NCBI RefSeq assembly: GCF_003026455.1
Contig: NZ_PYMB01000001.1
Location: forward strand, 1,461,450 to 1,525,449
From: Photobacterium rosenbergii
GTDB lineage: Bacteria; Pseudomonadota; Gammaproteobacteria; Enterobacterales; Vibrionaceae
Reading direction: 5' to 3'
DNA: 64,000 nt
This document shows positions 1-9,066 of the stretch, piece after piece (position 1 is the stretch's first letter; each line of letters begins with the position of its first letter). A model generated the notes under the pieces. The model was not told where the DNA came from and made no database searches. It worked only from the letters and a program-made list of their open reading frames with translations. The translations under genes were made by a program, and so were the position numbers.

Positions 1-1020
1 CAACTGGTCGTTTTGGCCGAAACCAAACTCAATGATGAGCAGCAAAAGCAAAAGCTCCGCGATGAAATACAAAACCTCTCAATCAACCTGCTTGGTATTC
101 CCACTGATGTGGTAGCGCTTTGCCCACCCCATACGGTGCCCAAAACGTCCAGTGGCAAGATCCGCCGCTCTGCATGCAAGACGTTATTCGAGGAGAACAA
201 ACTCAATGCCCCACAACGTGCGGTATGGTGGCAAGCAACCCGCTTGTTCATATCCAGTGCCAAGCCGGCTTTTACCCGATTCAAACGCTTGGCTGCAGAC
301 TGGGGATTTGCGTTCTACATGTGGCTAATTATGGCGCTATTGGCACCACCGGTATGGGTTTTGGTGGCGCTTTTGTCTTCCCGGCAAGCATGTTGGTCCG
401 TAGCCCGTTGGGGGGCCAGAATGCTCATGAAACTCACCCGGACCAAAATGGAGATCACGGGTATCGACAACCTACCCAGTGGTGATTCCCCCTACTTGGT
501 TATCGTCAACCATGCCAGCTACCTTGACGGCCTGGTACTCTTGGCAGCAACCGGTAAAGACCATCAATTCGTCGCCAAATCCGAACTCAAAGATAATTTC
601 TTTGCCCGAACCTTCCTCGAAAAACTGGGAACCCATTTCGTCGAACGGTTTGATACCCAAAAAAGCCTCACCGACAGCCGGCAGTTGGCCGGCTTTGCCG
701 ACAGCCCGAGCCCACTCACCATTTTTCCCGAAGGGACGCTATACCGCATGGCAGGTATCCATGACTTCCATCTCGGCGCCTTTCAAATTGCGGTAGAGAA
801 ACAAATTCCTATTCTGCCTGTTACGCTCAAGGGCACCCGCTCAATACTCAGGGATAAGTCTCTATTTCCCCGCAAAGGGGATATCGACGTCATCATTAGT
901 CCCCTGCTCAAACCTGATGGCAGTGATTGGCAGGCAACACTAGCATTGCGCAATGCGGCCAGGAAAATCATTTTGGCCAATAGTGGCGAGCCGGATTTGG
1001 CGAGGGAAATAACCCGCTGA
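1..1020 (+). CDS. Adenylate-forming enzyme C-terminus fused to PlsC-type acyltransferase (5' partial)
   Basis: The reading frame is open from base 1, so the start lies left of the window. The visible part begins with the tail of an AMP-binding (acyl-CoA/acyl-ACP synthetase) domain: the conserved PKTSSGKIRR lysine loop is at about 139-168. Two hydrophobic stretches follow at about 300-400. A PlsC-like 1-acylglycerol-3-phosphate acyltransferase domain comes next, with block I NHASYLD (508-528) and block III FPEGT (about 724-738). The family knowledge is that the first domain activates a fatty acid and the second transfers it to a lysophospholipid; the fusion recalls Aas but with the domains in reverse order. 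It probably works at the inner membrane in phospholipid remodelling. Substrate and full length cannot be judged. A strong hairpin terminator follows the stop. Confidence 0.8.
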   Translation, partial: QLVVLAETKLNDEQQKQKLRDEIQNLSINLLGIPTDVVALCPPHTVPKTSSGKIRRSACKTLFEENKLNAPQRAVWWQATRLFISSAKPAFTRFKRLAADWGFAFYMWLIMALLAPPVWVLVALLSSRQACWSVARWGARMLMKLTRTKMEITGIDNLPSGDSPYLVIVNHASYLDGLVLLAATGKDHQFVAKSELKDNFFARTFLEKLGTHFVERFDTQKSLTDSRQLAGFADSPSPLTIFPEGTLYRMAGIHDFHLGAFQIAVEKQIPILPVTLKGTRSILRDKSLFPRKGDIDVIISPLLKPDGSDWQATLALRNAARKIILANSGEPDLAREITR

Positions 1021-1031
1021 GGAAAACAAAA

Positions 1032-1066
1032 AGAGCGCCTGTTTCTATTCGAATGACAGGCGCTCT
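1032..1066. terminator. Bidirectional intrinsic terminator
   Basis: An 11-bp perfect stem (AGAGCGCCTGT with ACAGGCGCTCT) has an A-run on its left and a T-rich tract on its right. It can end the acyltransferase transcript on the plus strand and the ABC operon on the minus strand. Confidence 0.85.
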
Positions 1067-1094
1067 CTTCTTATATATAAGGCTATTTCAACCA

Positions 1095-2225
1095 TTAAAG
1101 CAAAGAGGTTTCGGTTTCAATATCAAACAGATGACAATGTGACATATCGAAGTGAAGCGGCTTTAGCTCCCCGTGGCTGATTGACTGCTGCGGGTTGAAC
1201 GGTACTCGCGCCACCTGCTTAACATCGCCGATGTTGAAGTAGAGATAAAGCTCATTACCCATCGACTCCACCACATTGATTGTTTTCAACTCAATGTCCT
1301 GGGTTGAGGCCGCCATACCCTGTTCATCCACCACGCTGATATGCTCGGGACGAAGACCAAACCAGACCTGCTGGCCGACCTTATCCATCACTTTACTGGC
1401 TTTGTCTGCCGGTAACAGCAGTTTCGGACCACTTTCAGGCTGTAGGTAAACATTGCCCTGTTCAAGAGAGACTTCTGCCTTGATCATATTCATCGCCGGC
1501 GAACCTATAAACCCTGCCACAAACTTGTTGGCCGGGAACTGGTATAGATTCATCGGGGTGTCAACCTGCATCACCTGCCCTTGGTTGAGCACACAGATCC
1601 GGTCGCCCAGCGTCATGGCTTCGACCTGATCGTGGGTCACGTAGATCATAGTGGCCGTTTGGCCTTCATTTTTCAGATCATTGTGCAACTGGGCAATGCT
1701 AACCCGGGTTGATACTCGTAGCTTTGCATCGAGATTGGACAACGGCTCGTCGAACAAAAAGACATCCGGTTTCCTTACCATGGCCCGCCCCAACGCCACA
1801 CGCTGACGCTGGCCACCAGACATCTCACCCGGCTTGTTGCCCAATAAATGGGTGATCTCCAGTGTTTCTGCCGCTTCGCGAATACGACGGTCAATCTCAT
1901 GGCGGTCTAGTTTTTGTTGCTTGAGGCCAAACGCCATATTGTCGTAAACAGACATATGCGGGTAGAGCGCATAGTTTTGGAACACCATGGCAATACCACG
2001 GTCTTTGGGTGGCAAGTCATTGACCCGCTTGTCACCAATCATGATGTCGCCATCGGTGATCTCTTCCAGACCAGCAATCATGCGTAGCGTCGTGGACTTT
2101 GCACAGCCTGACGGGCCGACAAAGACCATAAACTCGCCTTCTTTGATCGTCAGGTCGACCCCTTTCACCGCTTTAAATCCATTAGGGTAGACCTTCTCTA
2201 CCTCACGAAGTACGACTTCAGCCAT
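1095..2225 (-). CDS. ABC importer ATPase, UgpC/MalK type (phosphodiester cluster 1)
   Basis: This 376-residue ATPase is the energising subunit of a carbohydrate- or glycerol-phosphate-type ABC importer at the cytoplasmic face of the inner membrane. It has a signature MSGGQRQR, a Walker B FLFDEP with D-loop SNLDAKLR, an H-loop VTHDQ, and a C-terminal TOBE regulatory domain from about residue 240, as in UgpC, MalK and MsmK. The length is normal for the group. The P-loop (residues 37-45) reads GPSGCAKST, with Ala where almost all relatives have Gly before the Lys; the codon is GCA at about 2104. It is the last gene of the minus-strand operon, 37 bp after the HAD phosphatase, and the terminator at 1032-1066 follows. 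The UgpC-like call rests on overall similarity; the substrate is not proven. Confidence 0.88.
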   Translation of the reverse strand: MAEVVLREVEKVYPNGFKAVKGVDLTIKEGEFMVFVGPSGCAKSTTLRMIAGLEEITDGDIMIGDKRVNDLPPKDRGIAMVFQNYALYPHMSVYDNMAFGLKQQKLDRHEIDRRIREAAETLEITHLLGNKPGEMSGGQRQRVALGRAMVRKPDVFLFDEPLSNLDAKLRVSTRVSIAQLHNDLKNEGQTATMIYVTHDQVEAMTLGDRICVLNQGQVMQVDTPMNLYQFPANKFVAGFIGSPAMNMIKAEVSLEQGNVYLQPESGPKLLLPADKASKVMDKVGQQVWFGLRPEHISVVDEQGMAASTQDIELKTINVVESMGNELYLYFNIGDVKQVARVPFNPQQSISHGELKPLHFDMSHCHLFDIETETSLL

Positions 2226-2262
2226 AATATTTTCCGTTATGTCTTTTATTCTAATTAATCAC

Positions 2263-2985
2263 TTACGCTGACTTAAGCAGGCAAGGTGTAAACTCGGCCA
2301 CAGAATCAAGCACCAATTCGGCATGGGGTGCCAGTTCTTCCTGAGAAGCAGTACCCGTCAATACACCTACGCTTCGAGCCCCGCTGTTGATGCCGAACTT
2401 CATATCCGACACCGTATCCCCCAGCATGACCACTTCACCGGCCTGCAATTCACAGTGGTGACAAAAGGCCTCCATCAGGGCTGGAGCAGGCTTTGGCTCA
2501 ATGTCCCCGTCGGAATAACCAATAAAATCGAATAGACCGATAATGCCTGCCTGTTCAAGGGAGTAGAGGGTGGCATCTTTAGTATCAGCGGTGGCAATGC
2601 CAAGCTTAAATCCCTTTTGTTTCAGATTTATGAGTGTGCTTTCAATCCCCGGCAGGGTTTGGATCAGCTCCGGCATCTGCTCAACTTGCTGATTGAACAA
2701 GCCCTTCACTTGATGGTTAAAAGCCTCGAAATCACACTGTGGTGCCAGCATCTCGAACCATTTCCTGGAGGTATCCTCAACCGGATTCGAAGCCAGCAAA
2801 CCGTAGTTATCCACCCGCTCGCCATACACACCAATCGCTTCTAGCAACGCCTCTGGCGTTACTTCATCATGCTCTGGGAAATGCGCCAACAGTGCCGCAA
2901 CCACCCCTTGTGATACCTTTAGCCACATTTGGTGAAATTCGAGCAAAGTCCCGTCTTTGTCGAACAATACGCCTTTAATTTCCAT
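2263..2985 (-). CDS. HAD-family phosphatase (Gph-like)
   Basis: This 240-residue haloacid-dehalogenase hydrolase carries all four motifs: DKDGT with the nucleophilic and acid/base Asp (residues 9-13), a motif II Thr in ATAD (about 136-139), the Lys in EPKPAP, and GDTVSD with the metal-binding Asp residues. An alpha-helical cap lies between motifs I and II, as in phosphoglycolate phosphatase (Gph). The family removes phosphate from small phosphomonoesters in the cytoplasm. Its start overlaps the 3' end of the upstream PHP gene by 11 bp, so the two are probably translationally coupled. By context I infer that it dephosphorylates the product of the PHP enzyme; the real substrate is unknown. Confidence 0.82.
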   Translation of the reverse strand: MEIKGVLFDKDGTLLEFHQMWLKVSQGVVAALLAHFPEHDEVTPEALLEAIGVYGERVDNYGLLASNPVEDTSRKWFEMLAPQCDFEAFNHQVKGLFNQQVEQMPELIQTLPGIESTLINLKQKGFKLGIATADTKDATLYSLEQAGIIGLFDFIGYSDGDIEPKPAPALMEAFCHHCELQAGEVVMLGDTVSDMKFGINSGARSVGVLTGTASQEELAPHAELVLDSVAEFTPCLLKSA

Positions 2986-4438
2986 TTTCTTCCATCGTCT
3001 CCATCAGCTCACCCCAGGTTGATACCAAAGGCTGAGCAAATACTGCTTGTAGACCGTTAAATACTGGGTTGATCACCCCTTCAAATTCGCCTTTCTCATC
3101 TGCTGCCATATTAGCCAGATCACCACGGCGGATATCGATGCGAACCCAGTTGTGGTGACGCATCCCAACCCCGAACTCAACGCCTTCCGGGTTAATTTGG
3201 TAGCGCGCAATCACCTCGCCGTCTGCCACACATTCGGCAAAATACGGATTAGATTTGTCCGAAACACAAAGGTGATAAGCCAGTTCAGCTTCAGCGACAT
3301 CTTGGCCCGGCAACACACTGCCATTATTGATTGAAACCGCCAGTCCACACCGGCGCTCCAAGTAAACATGGCCCTGTCTCAATCCAGCCAAAATACCCTC
3401 GCCACTCAAACCATGGGAGAACACAAAGGTAGACGGATCGCCATAGATGGAAGGCTCGGTAGCTTTGGGGTTGCGCTCGTGGGGTTCAAGATGTGAGTCG
3501 CTGCCACCCACGGCATAGATACGGTGTCCGCAGTTCCACATTGCACTGAGTACTTCCAGCGCCGATTCTGTCGATGCCGGTGACGTCGACCAAGTCGGAT
3601 CGCAACACAACTCCATGGTGTCGACACTTGCCAAAGGCATGTCAGCGTAGTGCCAGTGCCAAGGTTTCATCATCGGGTGGTTTATGCTGATATTGCCGGC
3701 AATCGCCAAACCTTGATGGATCAACGCCTCACTGCTGTAATCGGCATTACGCATCGCAAGACCGGCTAGCGGGCCGTGGACATTGAAATGCCCTTTGTCG
3801 GTCGTTACCTCGACACCCGGCAGGATCAGGGTTCGGTCACTATCTGGCAAAGCTGGATGGCAGATGTTGTGTTCGGTCAGGAACATAAAGTCCAATTGCT
3901 GGCGCTCGATAATCTCGGTTGCCGATTCCAATGTGTTATGGCCATCAGACAGCACGGTATGCGCATGCAAATCGCCCCGGAACCAGCGCGATTCTGGCGA
4001 TTTTATCTTGGTGTAATCGAACTCTATTTGATTCGCTGCGTTCAAACTGGCTGTGGTCGGCACGGCAATGGCAGAAGCTACAGCCTGCACGCTGGCCTCA
4101 CCGGTGGCAATGCCAAACGTAATATCAGCCTGATACTGCATCGGTTTATGGTTACGGCCCTCGCCTTCCAGGTTATAGATATGCAGCTCCCACTCACCGG
4201 CAGGAAGTTCGCCGGCAATACCGCCAAGGGAGGCCATATCTTGGCTTATCACTACCTGCTTCTCTGGCTTTACCCACAAAATCGCCGTGCGCAGTTGCTG
4301 TTTGGCATCATAGAGGTAAGCGTAAAGAAAGCCCTGTTTTACCGTGGTACCTGTTATCGATAGTTTTTGGGTACCCTCTGGCACCACAAAGCGTTCGACT
4401 TGATGGCCAAAAGCCAACTCACCCGAAAACGTCAGCAT
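2975..4438 (-). CDS. PHP-domain metallohydrolase, CehA/McbA-like
   Basis: This 487-residue protein has no signal peptide, so it should be cytoplasmic. The N-terminal ~145 residues look like a beta-rich accessory domain. The PHP domain follows with metal ligands visible as DLHAHT (residues 156-161), DGH, TEHN, NHPMMKP and GGSDSH. The PHP superfamily holds metal-dependent phosphoesterases; the CehA/McbA subgroup is named after carbaryl hydrolases, but that activity need not apply here. It lies inside a Ugp-type ABC operon, 69 bp after the binding protein and overlapping a HAD phosphatase. I infer that it cleaves an imported phosphodiester so that the HAD enzyme can remove phosphate from one product. 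The domain call is firm; the reaction is inference. Confidence 0.78.
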   Translation of the reverse strand: MLTFSGELAFGHQVERFVVPEGTQKLSITGTTVKQGFLYAYLYDAKQQLRTAILWVKPEKQVVISQDMASLGGIAGELPAGEWELHIYNLEGEGRNHKPMQYQADITFGIATGEASVQAVASAIAVPTTASLNAANQIEFDYTKIKSPESRWFRGDLHAHTVLSDGHNTLESATEIIERQQLDFMFLTEHNICHPALPDSDRTLILPGVEVTTDKGHFNVHGPLAGLAMRNADYSSEALIHQGLAIAGNISINHPMMKPWHWHYADMPLASVDTMELCCDPTWSTSPASTESALEVLSAMWNCGHRIYAVGGSDSHLEPHERNPKATEPSIYGDPSTFVFSHGLSGEGILAGLRQGHVYLERRCGLAVSINNGSVLPGQDVAEAELAYHLCVSDKSNPYFAECVADGEVIARYQINPEGVEFGVGMRHHNWVRIDIRRGDLANMAADEKGEFEGVINPVFNGLQAVFAQPLVSTWGELMETMEENGN

Positions 4439-4470
4439 GAAAAATTCTCTTAAATGGTTTTTTGATAGTG

Positions 4471-4502
4471 AACAGGCACCAAATTTGATTGGTGCCTGTT
4501 CA
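4471..4502 (-). promoter_or_regulatory. Intercistronic hairpin between binding protein and PHP gene
   Basis: A perfect 13-bp stem (GAACAGGCACCAA with TTGGTGCCTGTTC) has a 6-nt loop. On the minus strand no U-tract follows, so a full intrinsic terminator is unlikely. Such hairpins after binding-protein genes usually protect the upstream mRNA and raise the binding-protein to downstream-gene ratio. Confidence 0.7.
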
Positions 4503-4507
4503 TCTGA

Positions 4508-5797
4508 TTAAGAGCGGTTCGCTCTATCCAAGGCACGTTGCGCGCGCTTGGCTGCATCCTTCAGGGCTTTTTCAGCTGGGATGTTTTCAATCTGCACCTG
4601 ATCGGCGGCAATAGACAGGGCGTCCTGAATACGGCCATTGGTCGGGTCCATAAAGTCAACCGAAGCCGTTGTCGCCTGCTTGAGCGGGATCAGCGCTTGT
4701 GGGTTTTCCTTGGTGAAGGCTTGGTACTCAGGTACCTCATTCACGCTTTGGCGAACTGGGATGTAACCTGTAAACATTGACCAGCGCGCGGTGTTTGCCG
4801 CGTTGGTGTAGAATTCCATGAATTCAAACGCGCCCTGTGCAGCTTTGTCATTGGTTCCTTTAGGCATAACAAACATCAAAGAGCCTGCCTGAGGGGCAGC
4901 TGGATGATCGCCCCAACCCGGTTGGGTCGTTGCGGCCAATTTAGTGAAGTCCAAATCACCTTGGTCACCCGATGAACCGGTGTAGCCCAGAGCATTGTCC
5001 TTCATCACATCATCAATGGTCTTGTACCAGTATTCCCAGCCTTGACCTCCGTGGTGGATACGCATCACATTGTCATCGTGGATCCATTGACGGAAGCTTT
5101 CCCACACTTCAACCCACTCCGGCGAGTCAATCAGTACTTTTTTACCATCGTCACTGATCACTTTGGCACCATTGGAGAATGCGGCGTCAATCAGGTTGTC
5201 CTTACCCCACATTGGCTCCCAGCCGTAGTACTCGGTATTGCCACGGGCATCTTTGACTACGACTTTTTGTGCAACCTTGGCAAGGCCCTGCCAAGTCGCC
5301 AGATCTGCTTCGGTAAAGCCATGCTCAGCCAACTTGGCTTTGTTGTAGTAAAGCACCTGCGTTGTGCCGTAAGCCGGCAGGCCAAATACCGAACCATCAT
5401 CGGCTGTGCCCTGGGCACGGAAGGCTGGGATAAAGTCGTTGTAGTTGAAATCTTCGGTAATGAAATCACGTAGGTCTCGGGTCAGGCCACGGTTCTCCAT
5501 CGAGCTTGCTTCAGAAGCCCCAACCAAAACAAATTCCGGTGCGGTTCGTGAAGCCATACCAGCCTGCAATTTCTGGAATGTTTCCTGGTAGTTGCCCTGC
5601 AATGCGCCTCGGATAACGTAGTCATCCTGGCTGGCGTTGAACTCTTCGATTAGCTTGGTCATCATCTGCTGGGGTTGGGTACCACCTGAATACCAGAAGT
5701 TCACCTCAGTCTGGGCCATTGCCGTTCCTGAAATAGCCATAGAGCCTGTAGCAAAAGATGCACATAGAATTGCGAGTGTTTTTAGTTTCATATCCAT
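4508..5797 (-). CDS. Periplasmic solute-binding protein, UgpB-like (family 1)
   Basis: This 429-residue extracellular solute-binding protein has a Sec signal peptide (hydrophobic stretch followed by AMA, with cleavage near Gln29). The mature part starts TEVNFWYSGG and has the usual cluster B (malto-oligosaccharide/glycerol-phosphate) layout, including MFVMPKG and FTGYIPVRQ near the C-terminal lobe; the latter is typical of UgpB-like proteins. It would capture the substrate in the periplasm and deliver it to the two permeases. The ATG directly abuts the stop codon of the upstream permease, which implies one operon. The neighbouring phosphoesterases suggest a phosphorylated or phosphodiester ligand, but no ligand can be read from the sequence. 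Confidence 0.88.
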   Translation of the reverse strand: MDMKLKTLAILCASFATGSMAISGTAMAQTEVNFWYSGGTQPQQMMTKLIEEFNASQDDYVIRGALQGNYQETFQKLQAGMASRTAPEFVLVGASEASSMENRGLTRDLRDFITEDFNYNDFIPAFRAQGTADDGSVFGLPAYGTTQVLYYNKAKLAEHGFTEADLATWQGLAKVAQKVVVKDARGNTEYYGWEPMWGKDNLIDAAFSNGAKVISDDGKKVLIDSPEWVEVWESFRQWIHDDNVMRIHHGGQGWEYWYKTIDDVMKDNALGYTGSSGDQGDLDFTKLAATTQPGWGDHPAAPQAGSLMFVMPKGTNDKAAQGAFEFMEFYTNAANTARWSMFTGYIPVRQSVNEVPEYQAFTKENPQALIPLKQATTASVDFMDPTNGRIQDALSIAADQVQIENIPAEKALKDAAKRAQRALDRANRS

Positions 5798-6775
5798 TTA
5801 CTCTTTAACACCGTTATCGGCAATGCCGGACAAAATCGTTTTTTGACAAATCATGAATAAAACAAGCAGGGGCACGACAGCGATGGTGCTGGCAGCCATG
5901 ATCTGCGACCAGTTAAGGCCGTAGTTACCCTCTGCAATAAAGAACTGGCGGATCCCGGTTGCAATCAGGTGCAACTCTTGGGTGGTGATCACCAAACTCG
6001 GCCACATGTAGCTGTTGTAGTTGGTGATAAATGTAATGAGGAACAAAGTGGCCAATGCTGCCTTGCACTGCGGCAACACGATAGCCCACAGAATTTTCAG
6101 CTCGCCGGCACCGTCGATACGCGCCGCCTCAATCAGAGAAGGGTGGATCTTCTGAAACACCTGACGCAGATAGAACACCCCGAACACACTAGCAGCGCTG
6201 GACAAGATAAGACCAGCATGGCTATCGAGCAGCCCCATATTTGCCAACGTGATATACGAAGGAATGTAAGTGACGGCCCCCGGCAGCATGTAACTGCCCA
6301 TCACCACGAAATACAGCAAGGTGCGTGAGCGGAATTTAAGCTGGGTAATGGCATAGGCAAACATAGCCGAATTCACAATCACAAACAGCGTAGTGAAAAA
6401 TGCCACCGAGAAGCTGTTGAAAATATATTGGCCAAATGGAGCCAACTGGAACGTATCGACAAAGGTCTCCCAGCGGAACTGCTCAGGAATGATGTTGAGC
6501 GGATTACTGAAAATCTCATCATTCGACTTCATCGATCCCGATAACATCCAAATAAACGGGAACACCATGATCAGGCCGGAAAAGGCCAGGAATACATGTT
6601 TGGCTATGGTCGCCTTGGCAAGATTGGCCGTTACAGATAGCTTGCCTAAAGATGGAGACTTATCACCTGCTGTTGTTGCCGTTTCAGTCATACCGCCCTG
6701 CACCGACTTGGCCAATTTAATCGCCTTTGCCGCAGGCTGGTTTCCGGTTGGAAAATCTACAGATTGCATTGTCAT
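5798..6775 (-). CDS. ABC importer permease, UgpE-like
   Basis: This 325-residue inner-membrane permease has about six transmembrane helices. Its cytoplasmic EAA loop reads EAARIDGAGELKILWAIVLP, the contact site for the ATPase. Compared with UgpE-type proteins (about 280 residues) it has a hydrophilic N-terminal extension of roughly 45 residues before the first helix (VFLAFSGLIMVFPFIWML). It is preceded by the second permease with a 10-bp gap and followed directly by the binding-protein gene. It forms the translocation pore together with the UgpA-like partner. Confidence 0.87.
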   Translation of the reverse strand: MTMQSVDFPTGNQPAAKAIKLAKSVQGGMTETATTAGDKSPSLGKLSVTANLAKATIAKHVFLAFSGLIMVFPFIWMLSGSMKSNDEIFSNPLNIIPEQFRWETFVDTFQLAPFGQYIFNSFSVAFFTTLFVIVNSAMFAYAITQLKFRSRTLLYFVVMGSYMLPGAVTYIPSYITLANMGLLDSHAGLILSSAASVFGVFYLRQVFQKIHPSLIEAARIDGAGELKILWAIVLPQCKAALATLFLITFITNYNSYMWPSLVITTQELHLIATGIRQFFIAEGNYGLNWSQIMAASTIAVVPLLVLFMICQKTILSGIADNGVKE

Positions 6776-6785
6776 AACACTGTCC

Positions 6786-7670
6786 TTAGTAATACACCCA
6801 ACGTTTACCCATAACGGTATTGATAATGGTGAGCACCCCGGTAATAAGCAGGATGATCATTGAGGTCGCAGCTGCTGGCCCCATGTCATATTGTTCGAAC
6901 GCCGTTTGGTAGAACAGGTACAGCAGGGTACGTGTACTGCCACTCGGTCCACCCTGAGTGAGGATCTGGAACTGGTCAAATGCCTGGATAGCATTGATGA
7001 CATTGACAATGACCAAGAAGAAAGTGGTCGGCGAAATCAGCGGCAAAGTGATCTTGAAAAAGCGTGTCAGCGGACTACAACCATCGATCAACGTTGCTTC
7101 ATACAAGGAGGTTGGGATCTTGTTCAAGGCGCTGATATAGAACAGCATGGTCCAGCCAATCGCCTGCCACACGGTGACAATAATCACGGCCACCATGGCG
7201 GTATCGCCGCTTTCCAGCCAAGGGATAGGGGCAAAGCCCACCTTGTCCAGCAAGAGATTGGCAAGGCCAGCCTTGGTCTCGAACACCCAAGACCACACTA
7301 TCGACACCGCAACGGTTGGGGTGATCCATGGCGAGAAAATCACTGCGCGGTAGAACTGGCTGCCGGCAAAATTCTTGTGCAACATGAGTGCGAACACTAA
7401 GCCAAGGCCTACAGTCGGCACCACCACACCCAATGCAAACCAGAAGGTATTGAGCATCGCTTGATGGAAATCTCGGTCCTCCAGCAGGTACTGGTAGTTT
7501 TCGAAACCGACATAGTAGTAATCAGGTGAAATATAGTCCCAGTCGGTGAAGCTGATATAAACGCTCCAGCCAAATGGGATCAGCCAGAATGCCATCAGTG
7601 GCGCCATCAAGGGTGCGATAAACAGCAAGACCCTGGCTTTGTCCGTTAGTATTTGAGATGTAATTTTCAT
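6786..7670 (-). CDS. ABC importer permease, UgpA-like
   Basis: This 294-residue permease has six predicted transmembrane helices and an EAA loop (EATLIDGCSPLTRFFKITLP). The early segment with PFGWSVYISFTDW is the usual start of UgpA/MalF-type subunits. It is the first structural gene of the minus-strand operon (permease, permease, binding protein, PHP enzyme, HAD phosphatase, ATPase). The 143-bp gap between it and the upstream LysR gene is the likely place for the operon promoter. Confidence 0.87.
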   Translation of the reverse strand: MKITSQILTDKARVLLFIAPLMAPLMAFWLIPFGWSVYISFTDWDYISPDYYYVGFENYQYLLEDRDFHQAMLNTFWFALGVVVPTVGLGLVFALMLHKNFAGSQFYRAVIFSPWITPTVAVSIVWSWVFETKAGLANLLLDKVGFAPIPWLESGDTAMVAVIIVTVWQAIGWTMLFYISALNKIPTSLYEATLIDGCSPLTRFFKITLPLISPTTFFLVIVNVINAIQAFDQFQILTQGGPSGSTRTLLYLFYQTAFEQYDMGPAAATSMIILLITGVLTIINTVMGKRWVYY

Positions 7671-7813
7671 GGAATAAGCACTTCCTTTACTCTATGTCCG
7701 CTATCCTAGTTGGCGTGTATGACAAGCTTGTTTGGCTCAACGTCATATTTTCCGATGCCAGCCATAAGAAAAACTTAGGGGTTGTTCTGCTTGGGTTTAG
7801 AAATGGTATGGGG

Positions 7814-8725
7814 CTAGGCACTAATTCGCTTCTCAGCGACCGGTTGTGCTTGGCTACCCTGCGTCTGCTTATGAAGCCAGTCACAAAAGAAATTCACCTT
7901 GGCATCACGCTTATTGGCAGTGATCAGGTAGTGGCCAGATTCCGAGGGCATGCTGCCATCAATCGCCGTCACCACTGAGCCAGAGAGCAAATCTCGCTCG
8001 GCAACTAAGGATCGCACCAGCATCATGCCTATCCCTTGCTTGACGGCTTCGAGGCCATGGAGTGAGTTACTCAACTCCAACTGGATATTTGGCACCTCTG
8101 GCAGTCGCTGGTTATGGGCCAACCACTGCATCCAACTCTCTTCATAACCTTTAACTTGGATCGCCGGCAGTGAAGCAATATCCCCCTTTGCCAACTGCTC
8201 CGCATGGGATTGCTTGAATGCAGGTGAACACACCATTAACCACTGCTCTTCAAAAAGCCGCTCCGCCCGGGTCGACTCGCTCTCAAGGTAACCGTTGGTA
8301 ATTTCAACATCGGCATCGATACAGGGCTCCCTAGATGGCCAATCAACCAAAGACAGATCCAGTCGAATGAAGGGAAACTTCTCGGTGAAATCTTTTAGTT
8401 TGGGGATCAGCCAGTTATGGCCAATGGAGTGGTTAACTTTGACCCTAAGCACATCGGGCTGCTGCTTGCCGAACAACAGTTCAGTTTGCAGCTTGAGGTG
8501 ATGAAGCGAACCGGTGACCGCAGGCAAATACTGCTGCGCGCTGGCTGTCAGCATGACACCGCGCTGGCTACGCTCGAATAGGGCACAATCAAGAAATTGC
8601 TCCAGGCTCTTTAACTGCTGGCTCACCGCAGCTTGTGTAACATGGAGCTCTCTGGCTGCTGCCCCGATAGAGCCTAGCCTGGCAACCGCTTCGAAAGCCA
8701 CTAGGGCACGTAATGGAGGCAACAT
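7814..8725 (-). CDS. LysR-family regulator, GcvA-like
   Basis: This 303-residue protein has an N-terminal winged HTH (residues 1-60, with AARELHVTQAAVSQQLKSLE) and a periplasmic-binding-protein-like effector domain. The opening MLPPLRALVAFEAVARLGSIGAAA is typical of the GcvA subgroup. It lies on the same strand as, and immediately upstream of, the first Ugp-like operon, so it is the obvious candidate regulator of that operon. LysR genes are more often divergent from their targets, so this is an inference. The inducer is unknown. Confidence 0.85.
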   Translation of the reverse strand: MLPPLRALVAFEAVARLGSIGAAARELHVTQAAVSQQLKSLEQFLDCALFERSQRGVMLTASAQQYLPAVTGSLHHLKLQTELLFGKQQPDVLRVKVNHSIGHNWLIPKLKDFTEKFPFIRLDLSLVDWPSREPCIDADVEITNGYLESESTRAERLFEEQWLMVCSPAFKQSHAEQLAKGDIASLPAIQVKGYEESWMQWLAHNQRLPEVPNIQLELSNSLHGLEAVKQGIGMMLVRSLVAERDLLSGSVVTAIDGSMPSESGHYLITANKRDAKVNFFCDWLHKQTQGSQAQPVAEKRISA

Positions 8726-9066
8726 ATTTCACCTTTATTTCAGAAAAAGGCAAAATAATTCAATTGTTTGAAGCTAAGGTGACAGAGAAAAGAAAGTATA
8801 GTGACAGGTCGAATGCAGTTCTGTTACAAGCTCGAAAAATAGTTCGCAAAATTATTCACTGTTTTTGCCTATTCATGATTGCGATCAACAAACTGCCAAC
8901 AATTCAGCCCGCATGCTGGTCACACCACAACAACGGTGATATTACATTGCATGCCTTTTATTTCTGCCATTTTGGCACAATTTTTGTGCCACATATCTAA
9001 GAGAGATGAAATGCATAACAGCAAAGCTGACATGAAGTCAGTAGAAAATATAAGGAGTGTTAAATC
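8726..9066. other. Intergenic region between divergent genes
   Basis: About 340 bp separate the minus-strand LysR gene from the plus-strand zinc-ribbon gene and should hold both promoters. Apart from AT-rich stretches I see no clear operator. A good Shine-Dalgarno (AAGGAG) stands just before 9067. Confidence 0.5.
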
